A DNA stretch of 64,000 bases, taken from NCBI GenBank assembly GCA_050291935.1, contig JBNKKR010000003.1, positions 73,609 through 137,608 on the forward strand. Reading direction: 5' to 3'. Source of the stretch: Desulfocapsa sp050291935 (lineage in GTDB: Bacteria; Desulfobacterota; Desulfobulbia; Desulfobulbales; Desulfocapsaceae). A model generated the notes under the pieces. That model saw nothing but the letters and a program-made list of their open reading frames with translations. It did no database searches and was not told where the DNA came from. This document shows positions 1 to 9,113 of the stretch, in pieces. Positions within the stretch are counted from its first letter, which is position 1, and each line of letters begins with the position of its first letter. Made by a program: the position numbers and the translations under genes.

Positions 1-2460
1 CGCGTGGGGCATACCTTGCTGCAACTGTCTTTTCACTGCCGATTCCAGGGACTGCCCGGGTCCACACTCAAGGAAAACAACCGATGGTTCTGCAAGTCTA
101 TTGGCAGTTGCCGCTGCAAAGAGGACCGGTTTGAGTAAATGCTGCACCCAATATTCATGATCCTGCGCTTCCCGGTCACTTAATTGCTGCCCGGTAACCG
201 TGCTGATTATGGGAATTGTCGGCTTATGTAAAACAATATCTTGAAAAAATTCCCTGAAACTTCCAAGGCTTGAAGCCATCATCCTCGAATGAAAGGCGTG
301 GGAAGTACTTAATTTTTTGGAAAATATATTTTTTTCTTCAAGGCTTTTGGCAAAGGCTTCAATCTCTTCGGTCGCTCCTGAAACGACAACCAGCTCCGGG
401 CTGTTGATAACTGCGATATCAAGCCCTTCAGGAAGCACATCTTGCAATTCCGGTTCACTGAGTAGTACCGCCAGCATCGATCCTTTAGGTAAATCGTATA
501 CCAGCTTCCCTCTAAAGGCCACTGCCTTTAAGGCATCTTCAAGACCAATAATCCCGGCAAGGGTGGCAGCCACATACTCGCCCACGCTATGACCGATCAA
601 AGCGTCCGGTTGCAGCCCCTTATTCTGAAGAACAAGAGCCATGGCATAGCTGACCATGAAAATAGCCGGCTGGGTAATATATGTTCGTTCCAGCAGTTCC
701 TCAGCCTGGTTCCGGTAATGCTCCTTTGGATATACTATTTCACGAATATCAAGACCCAACAGCGGTTCCATGGTCACCGCACAGTAATCAATCGTCTCGC
801 GGAAAATCGCATCATGTTGATACAGCTCAAGCCCCATATCAATAAATTGGTTTCCCTGCCCCGGAAACATCCAAACCAGTTCCCGTTCCTCGGTGGACGC
901 GGTGGTCAGTGGCAGGATTTCTTCATCCAAACGGGACAACAATTCCGTTCGGTCTTTAAAGGGAATGGCCCCCTTATATTTCATCTTCCTTCTACCGATG
1001 CGAGATGTGTGGGCAAAGGCATTCAGATTGATATCCGGATCGTCCACAAGCCACTGTTTGATCGCAGCACAATAGCCACTAAACGATTTTTTGTGATGGG
1101 CAGAGACAAAGAGCAGATCATAGTCGTGCGTTGCTGCAATCGATTCAGCTTGAGGCGCTTCTTCGAGGATTACGCACGCATTCGTCCCGCCAACGCCAAA
1201 GGAATTGACCAGGGCCCTGGCCGGCGTCCCATTTTTTTCAAGGGTTTTCGTTGTTGTGTTTACATAAAACGGACTGTCTGCAAAGTTTATTGCAGGATTC
1301 GGTTCTTCAAAATGCAGTGATGCCGGAATAACACCATGTTTGAGACTGAGCGCCGTTTTAATCAAACTGGCCATTCCGGAAGCCACGTCGGTGTGGCCGA
1401 TGTTGGTCTTCACCGAACCAATGGCACAGTAGTCCTTATTGTCGGTATATTGCAAAAACGCCTCACTCAGTGAGTTTACCTCAATGGGATCACCAACCGA
1501 GGTGGCAGTCCCATGCGCCTCAACCATGGACAGGCTTGCAGCATCAATCTCTGCCAGTTCAAGGGATTCCGTAATAACTTCAATCTGACCATCCACACTG
1601 GGAGCCGAATACCCCGCTTTCCGGTTACCATCGTTATTAATGGCACCGGAGAGGATCACCGCATAGATATGATCCTTATCGGCAATGGCATCCTCCAACC
1701 TTTTCAGGGCAACCACTCCACAACCCCGGCTAAAGGTGGTCCCGTTAGCCCCCTTGTCAAAGGTGCGGCATGTACCATCAGGCGACTCCAATCCCCCTTG
1801 CTGATACATATAGCCCTGATGGGCAATAAGATCTATGGTTGCACCACCGGCAAGCAGCACATCTGTCTGATAATTCAGCAGGCTATCCATACCAAGGACC
1901 ACACTGACCATGGCTGTGGAACAGGCACACTGCATATTAACGCTGGGACCGGTGAGATTGAGTTTATAGGAAACCCTGGTGGTGAGATAATCCTTATCAT
2001 TGCTGGTGACGACCACCGTTCCATTGGCATATTTTTGTACTTCTTTGTTGTTGATGGTATTGACAAAATGATAGGGTGAGCCGGTTCCGCCATAGACGGA
2101 TATTCTGCGATCAGTATTAAAGGGATCCACACCGCTGTCTTCCAGGGCATGCCAGGCACATTCCAAAAATATCCTATGCTGTGGATCTAAGAGTTCCGCT
2201 TCCCTTGGAGTAAAATGGAAAAATTCCGCATCAAAGTAGTCCGGCCGCTCAACAATACCCCTTTTCCGCACATAATTGGGATTGTTGTAGGTGGCTTGCG
2301 AAATCCCTGCAGCTCGCAACTGCTCCTCTGTAAACTCAACGATTGAATCTTTCCCAGCGAGAAGATTTTGCCAAAATTCATCAATGCTCTCAGCACCGGG
2401 AAAGCGACAGTCAAAACCAACAATGGCAATCCGATTGTTTCTGGTATCATTTGTGTCCAT
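1..2460 (-). CDS. Type I polyketide synthase, KS-AT part (3' end outside window)
   Basis: Open frame of 820 codons running off the left edge, so the C-terminus is unseen. The ketosynthase domain (about residues 8-430) has the active-site motif CACST near residue 178 and the two histidines in EAHGTATSVGDP (near 315; HGTGT is more usual) and KTNIGH (near 353). The acyltransferase domain (about 525-820) has FPGQGNQ, the nucleophile motif GHSVGEY and HAFHS, the last typical of malonyl-CoA-specific ATs. The ATG is preceded by AAGGAAA at a good distance. The gene starts 42 nt after the NRPS stop, so both are probably in one operon and the KS extends the NRPS-bound intermediate. Later domains (KR, DH, ACP, TE) cannot be judged. 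Confidence 0.93.
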   Translation of the reverse strand, partial: MDTNDTRNNRIAIVGFDCRFPGAESIDEFWQNLLAGKDSIVEFTEEQLRAAGISQATYNNPNYVRKRGIVERPDYFDAEFFHFTPREAELLDPQHRIFLECAWHALEDSGVDPFNTDRRISVYGGTGSPYHFVNTINNKEVQKYANGTVVVTSNDKDYLTTRVSYKLNLTGPSVNMQCACSTAMVSVVLGMDSLLNYQTDVLLAGGATIDLIAHQGYMYQQGGLESPDGTCRTFDKGANGTTFSRGCGVVALKRLEDAIADKDHIYAVILSGAINNDGNRKAGYSAPSVDGQIEVITESLELAEIDAASLSMVEAHGTATSVGDPIEVNSLSEAFLQYTDNKDYCAIGSVKTNIGHTDVASGMASLIKTALSLKHGVIPASLHFEEPNPAINFADSPFYVNTTTKTLEKNGTPARALVNSFGVGGTNACVILEEAPQAESIAATHDYDLLFVSAHHKKSFSGYCAAIKQWLVDDPDINLNAFAHTSRIGRRKMKYKGAIPFKDRTELLSRLDEEILPLTTASTEERELVWMFPGQGNQFIDMGLELYQHDAIFRETIDYCAVTMEPLLGLDIREIVYPKEHYRNQAEELLERTYITQPAIFMVSYAMALVLQNKGLQPDALIGHSVGEYVAATLAGIIGLEDALKAVAFRGKLVYDLPKGSMLAVLLSEPELQDVLPEGLDIAVINSPELVVVSGATEEIEAFAKSLEEKNIFSKKLSTSHAFHSRMMASSLGSFREFFQDIVLHKPTIPIISTVTGQQLSDREAQDHEYWVQHLLKPVLFAAATANRLAEPSVVFLECGPGQSLESAVKRQLQQGMPHA

Positions 2461-2502
2461 GGTATTTTCCTTTTTTTCCTGGCAATAAAGCGTTTACTGG
2501 AT

Positions 2503-5500
2503 TCATTCTTTTCCGTTATACTTTCTAATTCTCCTTGCAATTCGTTTACGAACGGCCGAAACGACCGCCGGTTGAGCAACATTCCCATTTTTTTGTCTAT
2601 ATTGGGCAACCATTGAAGCAATATTTGGATACTTATACAGCTCCACGATGGAAAAATTGGTATCCAGCCGACTTCGAATCAGCTCCTTGATTTTTATAAA
2701 GAGCAGTGAATGTCCACCCACATCAAAAAAATTATCTTTACTGGTAAAATTTTCCTGGCCCAAGACTTCAGCCCATATTTCAAATATCCTTTTTTCAACG
2801 GTATCGTTTTTGGATTCAGTTGGTTTCTCCCTTACAGAAGCACCACCCATCATTTCCTGTTTACCCAATGCACCTTGATTAATTTTCCCATTTGGCAAGA
2901 GAGGAATGCTTTGCACCAGGGTGATGGATGATGGAATCATATAGGCGGGGAGCACACTTTTCAGCTCCGCTCGCATGTTGTCTTCTGTCAAAACAGCACC
3001 CCTATCCGGCACGACCACCACATGCAACCTGGCATCATACTCACTGTTTTGCTGCATATAGGTAACCGCCTGCCTGACCCCCGCAAGGTGCTCCATGGCC
3101 CTATCGATCTCCTGCAACTCCACCCGGTAGCCACGAATTTTCACCTGATGATCGTCACGTCCTAAAAGTTCAAATTTACCACAGGATAACAGTCGTCCAC
3201 GGTCGCCGGTGGCATACACTCTTTTTTCGGGCAACTGTTTTGGACTCTTGCAAAAAACCTTATCCGTTTTTTCCTGATCGTTGAGATAGCCGGTGGCCAG
3301 AATATCCCCACCGATATAGAGATCTCCTGCCACATTGCGCGGTAAAAGACGCATATTGTTATCCAAGACATACAGTGAACTGTTGGGAATGGGCCGGCCA
3401 ATGGAGACCTTATCCAAAGGAGAATCCACCTTGCAGTGGTAATAACTCATAAAAATAGATGCCTCGGTGGGACCGTAGAGATTATAGAGCTCTCCGTCAA
3501 ACTGCGACAACACCTCATCCCTAAGACTAAGAGGCATCTTTTCTCCGCCGCAAAATACTTTTTGCAGAGACGCAGTTCTTGCAAACATTCCCGCATCGGC
3601 AAAGAGTTTCAAAGCTGAGGGGACAAATTGAAAAATATTCACCCCATTAGCTTCAATAACCAAAGCCGTCTGTTCAGGAGATTCAATATCGGCCCGCCTT
3701 TCCAGATACAGGGTACCACCCGAGATAAGTGGCAGAAAAAGCTCCCAGACCGAAATATCAAAACTGATTGATGTCCTGGCCAAAATCCTGGTATCCACTC
3801 CGGTATGAAAACAGTCTTTCATCCAGAGAAGATAATTGGCCACCCCTCGGTTTGGCAGCATAACCCCTTTCGGCTTTCCCGTTGAACCTGAGGTATAAAT
3901 TATATAGAGCAGATCATCCGGATTATTTTTATTTACGAACGTCGCATCATACGAACTATCCGATGCCACTATTGCATCGACAAAAATGGGACTGCTCACC
4001 GTAAAAAACGGGTCATCTTTCAACTCCGTTGCGGTGAGCACATGGCGAATTCCGGCATGTTCACTGATATAACGGATACGTTCCTGGGGATAGCCAGGAT
4101 CCAAAGGTACATAGGGGTGGCCAAGGGAAGCTGCCGCAAGAATTGCAATTATCAGCTCCGGTGTATTATCAAGATATATCCCCACCGGTTCTTTCTGTTG
4201 CAAATCAGTACTGGCAAGAAAAGCGGCGCACCTTGTCACCTTCACCTTAAGCTCTTCATAGGTGAGTTCTTCTCCAGCAAAAGAAAGGGCTGGTAAATCC
4301 CGGTAGACATTACAGCTTTTTTGAAAGAGACCAAAAAGGGTGAGAGGGGCTCCGTACTCTTTTTTATCCCCGACACTACACCGAAGCACCTCATCCTTTT
4401 CTTCCTCTGTCAAGGCCGCCAAACCATCAACTTTTGCTGTACATTGCTCAGATACTTCCTGTAGAACCTGAATAAACACCGCTTGCAGTTGCAAAGCTGC
4501 CGACTCATCAATGATATCTTGGTCATAAGTACATTCAACGGTAACTGTTTGCTGATCATCAAAACATTCAAAATGGAGATCACATTTGGCAAAACCGTTA
4601 AACAGTTCTTTGGCTTTTATGGACAACTCTTCATCAGGTTTTGACCAATCTGTGATATCATGGAGGGCAAACAGGGTTCGAAAAAAAGAAGGTGGAAACT
4701 GCAGACCTTGCTTTCGTAAGATACGGACAAGCTCGCCAAAGGGAAGCTGTTGATGATCAAGCATTTGGATCGTATCAGTGGCAATTTTGGCAAGTAAATC
4801 TGAAAAACGACACCCTGCAGGACATTGAATCCTGTACAGCAAGGTATTAACAAAATAGCCAATAAGTGTACTCTCCGATTTCTGCAAACGATTGGCAAAA
4901 GGGGTGGCGATCAGATACTCTTTTTGCTGTCCAAACTTGTGCAGCGTCACCGCAAAGGCGGCTAATAACACCGTATACAAACTTACTCCCTGCGCTCTAC
5001 AGAGGAGCAAGAGTTTCCCGCGCAGCTGCTTATCAATAATTCCCCGCACCCTTTGCCCTTGAAAAGAAATCTTTTCTGGTCGCCGATAAAGCTTGGGAAA
5101 AGCGTGAAATCCACCAGCGCCTTGTAAATAGTTCTGCCAAAAGGCATGGTCCTTCGCAAAAGCTTCGCTATGCTGATACCCGGCTCGTTTTTCCACAACA
5201 GCAGCAAAAGTTACAGGCAGAGGGGCAAGCACTTTGCCCTTATATAATTGCTGCAATTCGCTCAGCAACACCGCCATTGATTCTCCATCAAAAACAAGAT
5301 GATTCACAACCCAGGCCAATACGTGTTTTTCACCACTTAAACGGTAGAGTTTACAGCGAAACAACGGACCATCATCCATCCTGAACGGGGATGCTGCCAA
5401 ACGGCTAATACTCTCTCCCACAAACCGTTCACGCTCCGTTGCCACAACGCCGGAAAGCAGCTCAACAACAAGGGAAACAGAACGTATCTTTTCCGGGACA

Positions 5501-7593
5501 AAAACGGACTCTTTTTCTCCCTTTGACAGCCTGGAATGTAAAGGAAGATGCCTCTTAAGAAGCCCTTCCAGGGCGTCTTGCAACCTCTTTATATCGAGCG
5601 TTCCTTCCAGGCTTATGGAATAGGCAATGGTATAGGCTCCATTTTCCGGATATGTCTCTTGAAAAAAAAGCAGCCCCCTCTGGGCGGCAGTGAGGGGGAG
5701 TAAATCTGAGTTGATCAGCTTGCCTGTTCGTACAAAACGTGTGCTCTCACGGGATAAATGGGGATTGGAACAGATTGTCTCAATGTCACGATTCTTTTCC
5801 GATAGATCTGTTGGAATGTTCTGCAAAAGGGACCTGGCATCCGGGTTGGCAAAGAGCGTTTGAAACGAGAGGCGATGGGAAAAACGTTCTTCAATCTCAA
5901 TGAGAAGTGCCAAAGCCTTAAGCGAGTTTCCACCAAGATCAAAGAAACTATCATCCATGCCTACTGCTTGAATATTGAGAACTTTTTGAAAGGCACCGAT
6001 AATCTTTTCTTCCCGTGCGCCTTCTGCCTCAGAAAATTGAGTCCCAAGTATTGGCCGCCGATTATCAGGGGCAGGAAGGGATTTGCGGTCGATCTTCCCA
6101 TTTTCCAGCTTTGGCATATGGGGCAAAAAGATCCACCGCTGGGGAAGCATCACTTCAGTGACAAATCGGGCTAAAAATCCTCGCAACATATCGACCGGAA
6201 GAGCAGCGTCAGAAGTCGTTTCAAGATATGCCACCAGACAGGGATCTTCTTCTGCCAGAAAAACAACAACCGCATTTCTGATTTGGGGATGGGCCAAAAG
6301 CCTATTTTCGATTTCTCCAAGTTCGATACGTTGTCCATGTATCTTTACCTGTTGATCCTTGCGGCCAATAAACTGCAATTCCAGGCTATCTGTCAGACGT
6401 ACAATATCCCCGGTATTATACACTCGAACGCTGCCATCAGATGGTGACTGATAGGGGAAAAAAGCTTTCTCCGTGAGCTGCTTATTGGCGATATAGCCAG
6501 CACTTATACCAGGGCCTGCTGCATAGAGTAGTCCCTCTTCCTGGGCCCCTGCCTCCGTCCCATCTTCTTTCACCACATACAACCTGGTTCCGGGAAGGGG
6601 TGTTCCTATGGTGCTGTCATTTGCTGCACGCAGCCTTTTACAGGAAAGATTGGCAACGGCTTCTGTTGGGCCATACAGATTCCACACCTCCATATCCGGA
6701 AAACAGGAGAAGGTTTCTTCAAGCAGACTTTCATAAACGGCTTCCCCGGAAAGAAAAAGTGCAACAGGTCCACGACAAGACAAGTCACTGTTGCGCCACC
6801 AGTCCAATGCACTTTTCCACACCGTTGGGACACAGTAGAACCCAAAATCCGGGTGATCGGCGTACCATGCGAATATTTTTTCGGGTTTGGGTAAATAGCC
6901 TGGAAGGATATGGAGCGTTTCACCAGCCGCAAGGGAAGAATATATCTGTGAGATTGATGCCGCAAAATGCATTGCGGAAGTCATTGGCAAGCGATTCTTC
7001 ACCGTTTCCTGAAAAAAGCGAGCACTCCAGTCAACATAGTAGGTGAGGTTACGGTGTAAGATATTTACCCCTTTGGGAGTACCGGTTGAACCGGAAGTAA
7101 AGTGGATATATGCGGTCGATTCGGGATCATTTTGCAATTGTATGGAACAGGGGATATCCATGCGACCAAGCTCTTCCCTGTCAAAAGCAATATATTCAAC
7201 ATCACTGTCAATAACGCCGTCCAGGCTTTTTCTGTCCCCTACAATTGCCATGCAGGAAGAACTCTTTAGCATAGCATCCATTCTTTGCTGGGGAAAAGTA
7301 AATGACAGGGGGACAAAAGCAGCACCTATTTTATGGATCGCCAGCAGGGAGACAATCAGTGGAATACCAGGCTCACAGAGCAATGCGATACGACTGTTAA
7401 GCCCAAGCCCCCTACTCTTAAGAAGAGCAGCAAAGCTTTGGGCCAACTGTTCCATCTGTTGAAAATGTATCTTTTCGCCGCCGCAAACCACAGCAGGCCT
7501 GTGGGGAAAACGATCCGCCTGGGTACTGATCCTTAGATGTACAGGGACAAAAGCAGCCCCATCCATGCTACACACGCTTGGAGGAATATACAT
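2503..7593 (-). CDS. Two-module non-ribosomal peptide synthetase, A-PCP-C-A-PCP
   Basis: 1696 aa. Domain order: adenylation A1 (about 15-500; core YIHFTSGSTGTPKG near 165), carrier PCP1 (DLGGNSL near 553), condensation C (about 640-1080), A2 (about 1110-1590; YIIYTSGSTGKPKG near 1235) and PCP2 (DVGGHSL near 1626). There is no leading C domain, epimerase or thioesterase, so A1-PCP1 is a loading module. In A1 the motif that normally begins FD reads FAAS, so the Asp that holds the substrate alpha-amino group is Ala; A2 keeps FDIS. The C motif is NHLVFDG: the first His of HHxxxDG is Asn, the catalytic second His and the Asp remain. The product would be a two-unit chain handed to the downstream KS. 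The ATG at 7593 lacks a clear ribosome-binding site; an internal ATG at 7566 is an alternative. Confidence 0.95.
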   Translation of the reverse strand: MYIPPSVCSMDGAAFVPVHLRISTQADRFPHRPAVVCGGEKIHFQQMEQLAQSFAALLKSRGLGLNSRIALLCEPGIPLIVSLLAIHKIGAAFVPLSFTFPQQRMDAMLKSSSCMAIVGDRKSLDGVIDSDVEYIAFDREELGRMDIPCSIQLQNDPESTAYIHFTSGSTGTPKGVNILHRNLTYYVDWSARFFQETVKNRLPMTSAMHFAASISQIYSSLAAGETLHILPGYLPKPEKIFAWYADHPDFGFYCVPTVWKSALDWWRNSDLSCRGPVALFLSGEAVYESLLEETFSCFPDMEVWNLYGPTEAVANLSCKRLRAANDSTIGTPLPGTRLYVVKEDGTEAGAQEEGLLYAAGPGISAGYIANKQLTEKAFFPYQSPSDGSVRVYNTGDIVRLTDSLELQFIGRKDQQVKIHGQRIELGEIENRLLAHPQIRNAVVVFLAEEDPCLVAYLETTSDAALPVDMLRGFLARFVTEVMLPQRWIFLPHMPKLENGKIDRKSLPAPDNRRPILGTQFSEAEGAREEKIIGAFQKVLNIQAVGMDDSFFDLGGNSLKALALLIEIEERFSHRLSFQTLFANPDARSLLQNIPTDLSEKNRDIETICSNPHLSRESTRFVRTGKLINSDLLPLTAAQRGLLFFQETYPENGAYTIAYSISLEGTLDIKRLQDALEGLLKRHLPLHSRLSKGEKESVFVPEKIRSVSLVVELLSGVVATERERFVGESISRLAASPFRMDDGPLFRCKLYRLSGEKHVLAWVVNHLVFDGESMAVLLSELQQLYKGKVLAPLPVTFAAVVEKRAGYQHSEAFAKDHAFWQNYLQGAGGFHAFPKLYRRPEKISFQGQRVRGIIDKQLRGKLLLLCRAQGVSLYTVLLAAFAVTLHKFGQQKEYLIATPFANRLQKSESTLIGYFVNTLLYRIQCPAGCRFSDLLAKIATDTIQMLDHQQLPFGELVRILRKQGLQFPPSFFRTLFALHDITDWSKPDEELSIKAKELFNGFAKCDLHFECFDDQQTVTVECTYDQDIIDESAALQLQAVFIQVLQEVSEQCTAKVDGLAALTEEEKDEVLRCSVGDKKEYGAPLTLFGLFQKSCNVYRDLPALSFAGEELTYEELKVKVTRCAAFLASTDLQQKEPVGIYLDNTPELIIAILAAASLGHPYVPLDPGYPQERIRYISEHAGIRHVLTATELKDDPFFTVSSPIFVDAIVASDSSYDATFVNKNNPDDLLYIIYTSGSTGKPKGVMLPNRGVANYLLWMKDCFHTGVDTRILARTSISFDISVWELFLPLISGGTLYLERRADIESPEQTALVIEANGVNIFQFVPSALKLFADAGMFARTASLQKVFCGGEKMPLSLRDEVLSQFDGELYNLYGPTEASIFMSYYHCKVDSPLDKVSIGRPIPNSSLYVLDNNMRLLPRNVAGDLYIGGDILATGYLNDQEKTDKVFCKSPKQLPEKRVYATGDRGRLLSCGKFELLGRDDHQVKIRGYRVELQEIDRAMEHLAGVRQAVTYMQQNSEYDARLHVVVVPDRGAVLTEDNMRAELKSVLPAYMIPSSITLVQSIPLLPNGKINQGALGKQEMMGGASVREKPTESKNDTVEKRIFEIWAEVLGQENFTSKDNFFDVGGHSLLFIKIKELIRSRLDTNFSIVELYKYPNIASMVAQYRQKNGNVAQPAVVSAVRKRIARRIRKYNGKE

Positions 7594-7612
7594 AGTAAGA
7601 GTCTACGGCATG

Positions 7613-9106
7613 TCAATAGGTTGCAAAATAGTTGGCCAGGGAGAAATCACTGAGCTGCTTCTCAGTGGAGGGAAGTTCTCCCAGCAAATATTTTAGTTTA
7701 CACACCAGCGTGTGTATTCTGTATTTCTGAGCATTAAAAGCACTACGCGATGCAAAATAGTCGTTAAAAGAGCTAATGATATGAAGCTGCGTTGAGTTGC
7801 CCAGCTTAAATTTAGCGATTTCATCTTTCCAGGCCTGTTTGCGCAGTTCCACCAACTCTTTATCCCTTTCATAATGCGATACCAATAGATGCAGCGTTGT
7901 AAGCATTTGCTGGATCTCTATCCTGGTTGCAAAGAGAAGCTCTTCTGCCTGCAGTTTACTGGAGCGGTATTGTGCCCGCCTGGCCAGGTACGCGCCCTCT
8001 TTTTGGATATTGTTCACAGGCAGGGTGTAATTCAAGGTAAGTAAGGCGCTGGCGCCGGGATAATCAGAGTCAAAGGCATCACTGTAGTGTGCGCTATCGG
8101 TCATTTGAAACCAGGAAACCCTGAATTCAAGATCAAGTTGCTGCAGTTTTTGGTTTTCAGCCTTGTCGAGTTCAAGCCTTTCAACATCACTTAACAGACT
8201 GACATGTTTATAATACGAAGTGGCCACAATTGTCGCATCATCAACGGAGGAATAACGGTTAATAAGCTCATTCATCCTCGCAGTATCAGGTTCCGGCACC
8301 TCATTCACCGCATCCGGAACCTCCAAGACAACACCTTGCTCTTCCACTCCCATTAACTGGTGCAGCGCATAGTAAGAATCAAAAACACCATTTTTTGCCT
8401 GGTTGAGCCCTTGCTCATATTGAATAACATGGGCACTGCTTTGATTTTCTTCAACCTTTGGAAGCACTCCGTTTGCTATGAGTTTCAGGATCCCTTGCTG
8501 GTATTCCTGGGCTTCCAGTAAAGATGTCTGCCCTATTGCATACTGATCAACAGCATGTTTAAAGGCGAGATAAGCTAACTGCAAGTCCCGAAAGTAACGC
8601 GTAATCTGATCTGACAGCTGCTGATCGGTTGCTTCATGGGCAAGGGTAGCAGTTTGAATGGCGGTATTTGCAGGACTCTTCTCCCCTAAGCCTCTCAGTA
8701 AAGGTATTTTTATCCCGGCCCAGATACCCAAATTATTGAAATACATATCCGGGTCTAAATGTTCTGAACTTTCCGCGTGAACGCCCGTGTAAAAATCGAT
8801 ACCTGGTCGAGTTGGCATTACAAAGTTCTCCTCAAACGAGCTGGTTCCGCTATCAGTGATAGTTGGGTCAACCCCGTCGCCAAAGGTCAAATCAAAGGAG
8901 AAATAGGGAGTGATAAAACCTTGACTTGCAAGCATGGTGGAAGCACTCTGTTCAAGGCTCAACTTTTGCAGTCGTATGCCATAATTGTTCTGCATCCCCT
9001 CTTGCAAAACAGCCTCAAACTCTACCTGTTGCGCTGCTGATGCAGTCACTCCCATACCTAGTAGAGCGGCACATAACGGTATAATACGCAACAATTTACA
9101 AGACAT
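7613..9106 (-). CDS. TolC-type outer-membrane efflux channel
   Basis: 497 aa with a cleavable signal peptide (about residues 1-24, ending ASA before AQQ). It is followed by the long alpha-helical, Gln/Glu/Leu-rich arrangement of outer-membrane efflux proteins, including paired helical hairpins and short beta segments. AGGGA precedes the ATG. It lies 19 nt before the NRPS and 7 nt after the ABC exporter gene. It probably forms the outer-membrane duct of a tripartite exporter with the HlyD adaptor and the two ABC proteins of the same operon. The sequence is weakly conserved, as usual for the family; the assignment rests on overall pattern plus context. Confidence 0.8.
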   Translation of the reverse strand: MSCKLLRIIPLCAALLGMGVTASAAQQVEFEAVLQEGMQNNYGIRLQKLSLEQSASTMLASQGFITPYFSFDLTFGDGVDPTITDSGTSSFEENFVMPTRPGIDFYTGVHAESSEHLDPDMYFNNLGIWAGIKIPLLRGLGEKSPANTAIQTATLAHEATDQQLSDQITRYFRDLQLAYLAFKHAVDQYAIGQTSLLEAQEYQQGILKLIANGVLPKVEENQSSAHVIQYEQGLNQAKNGVFDSYYALHQLMGVEEQGVVLEVPDAVNEVPEPDTARMNELINRYSSVDDATIVATSYYKHVSLLSDVERLELDKAENQKLQQLDLEFRVSWFQMTDSAHYSDAFDSDYPGASALLTLNYTLPVNNIQKEGAYLARRAQYRSSKLQAEELLFATRIEIQQMLTTLHLLVSHYERDKELVELRKQAWKDEIAKFKLGNSTQLHIISSFNDYFASRSAFNAQKYRIHTLVCKLKYLLGELPSTEKQLSDFSLANYFATY

Positions 9107-9113
9107 GGTATCC

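Noticed and set aside
589..2079. Long plus-strand frames opposite the PKS gene
   Set aside because: They lie on the strand opposite a gene with intact KS and AT motifs and have no recognisable domains.
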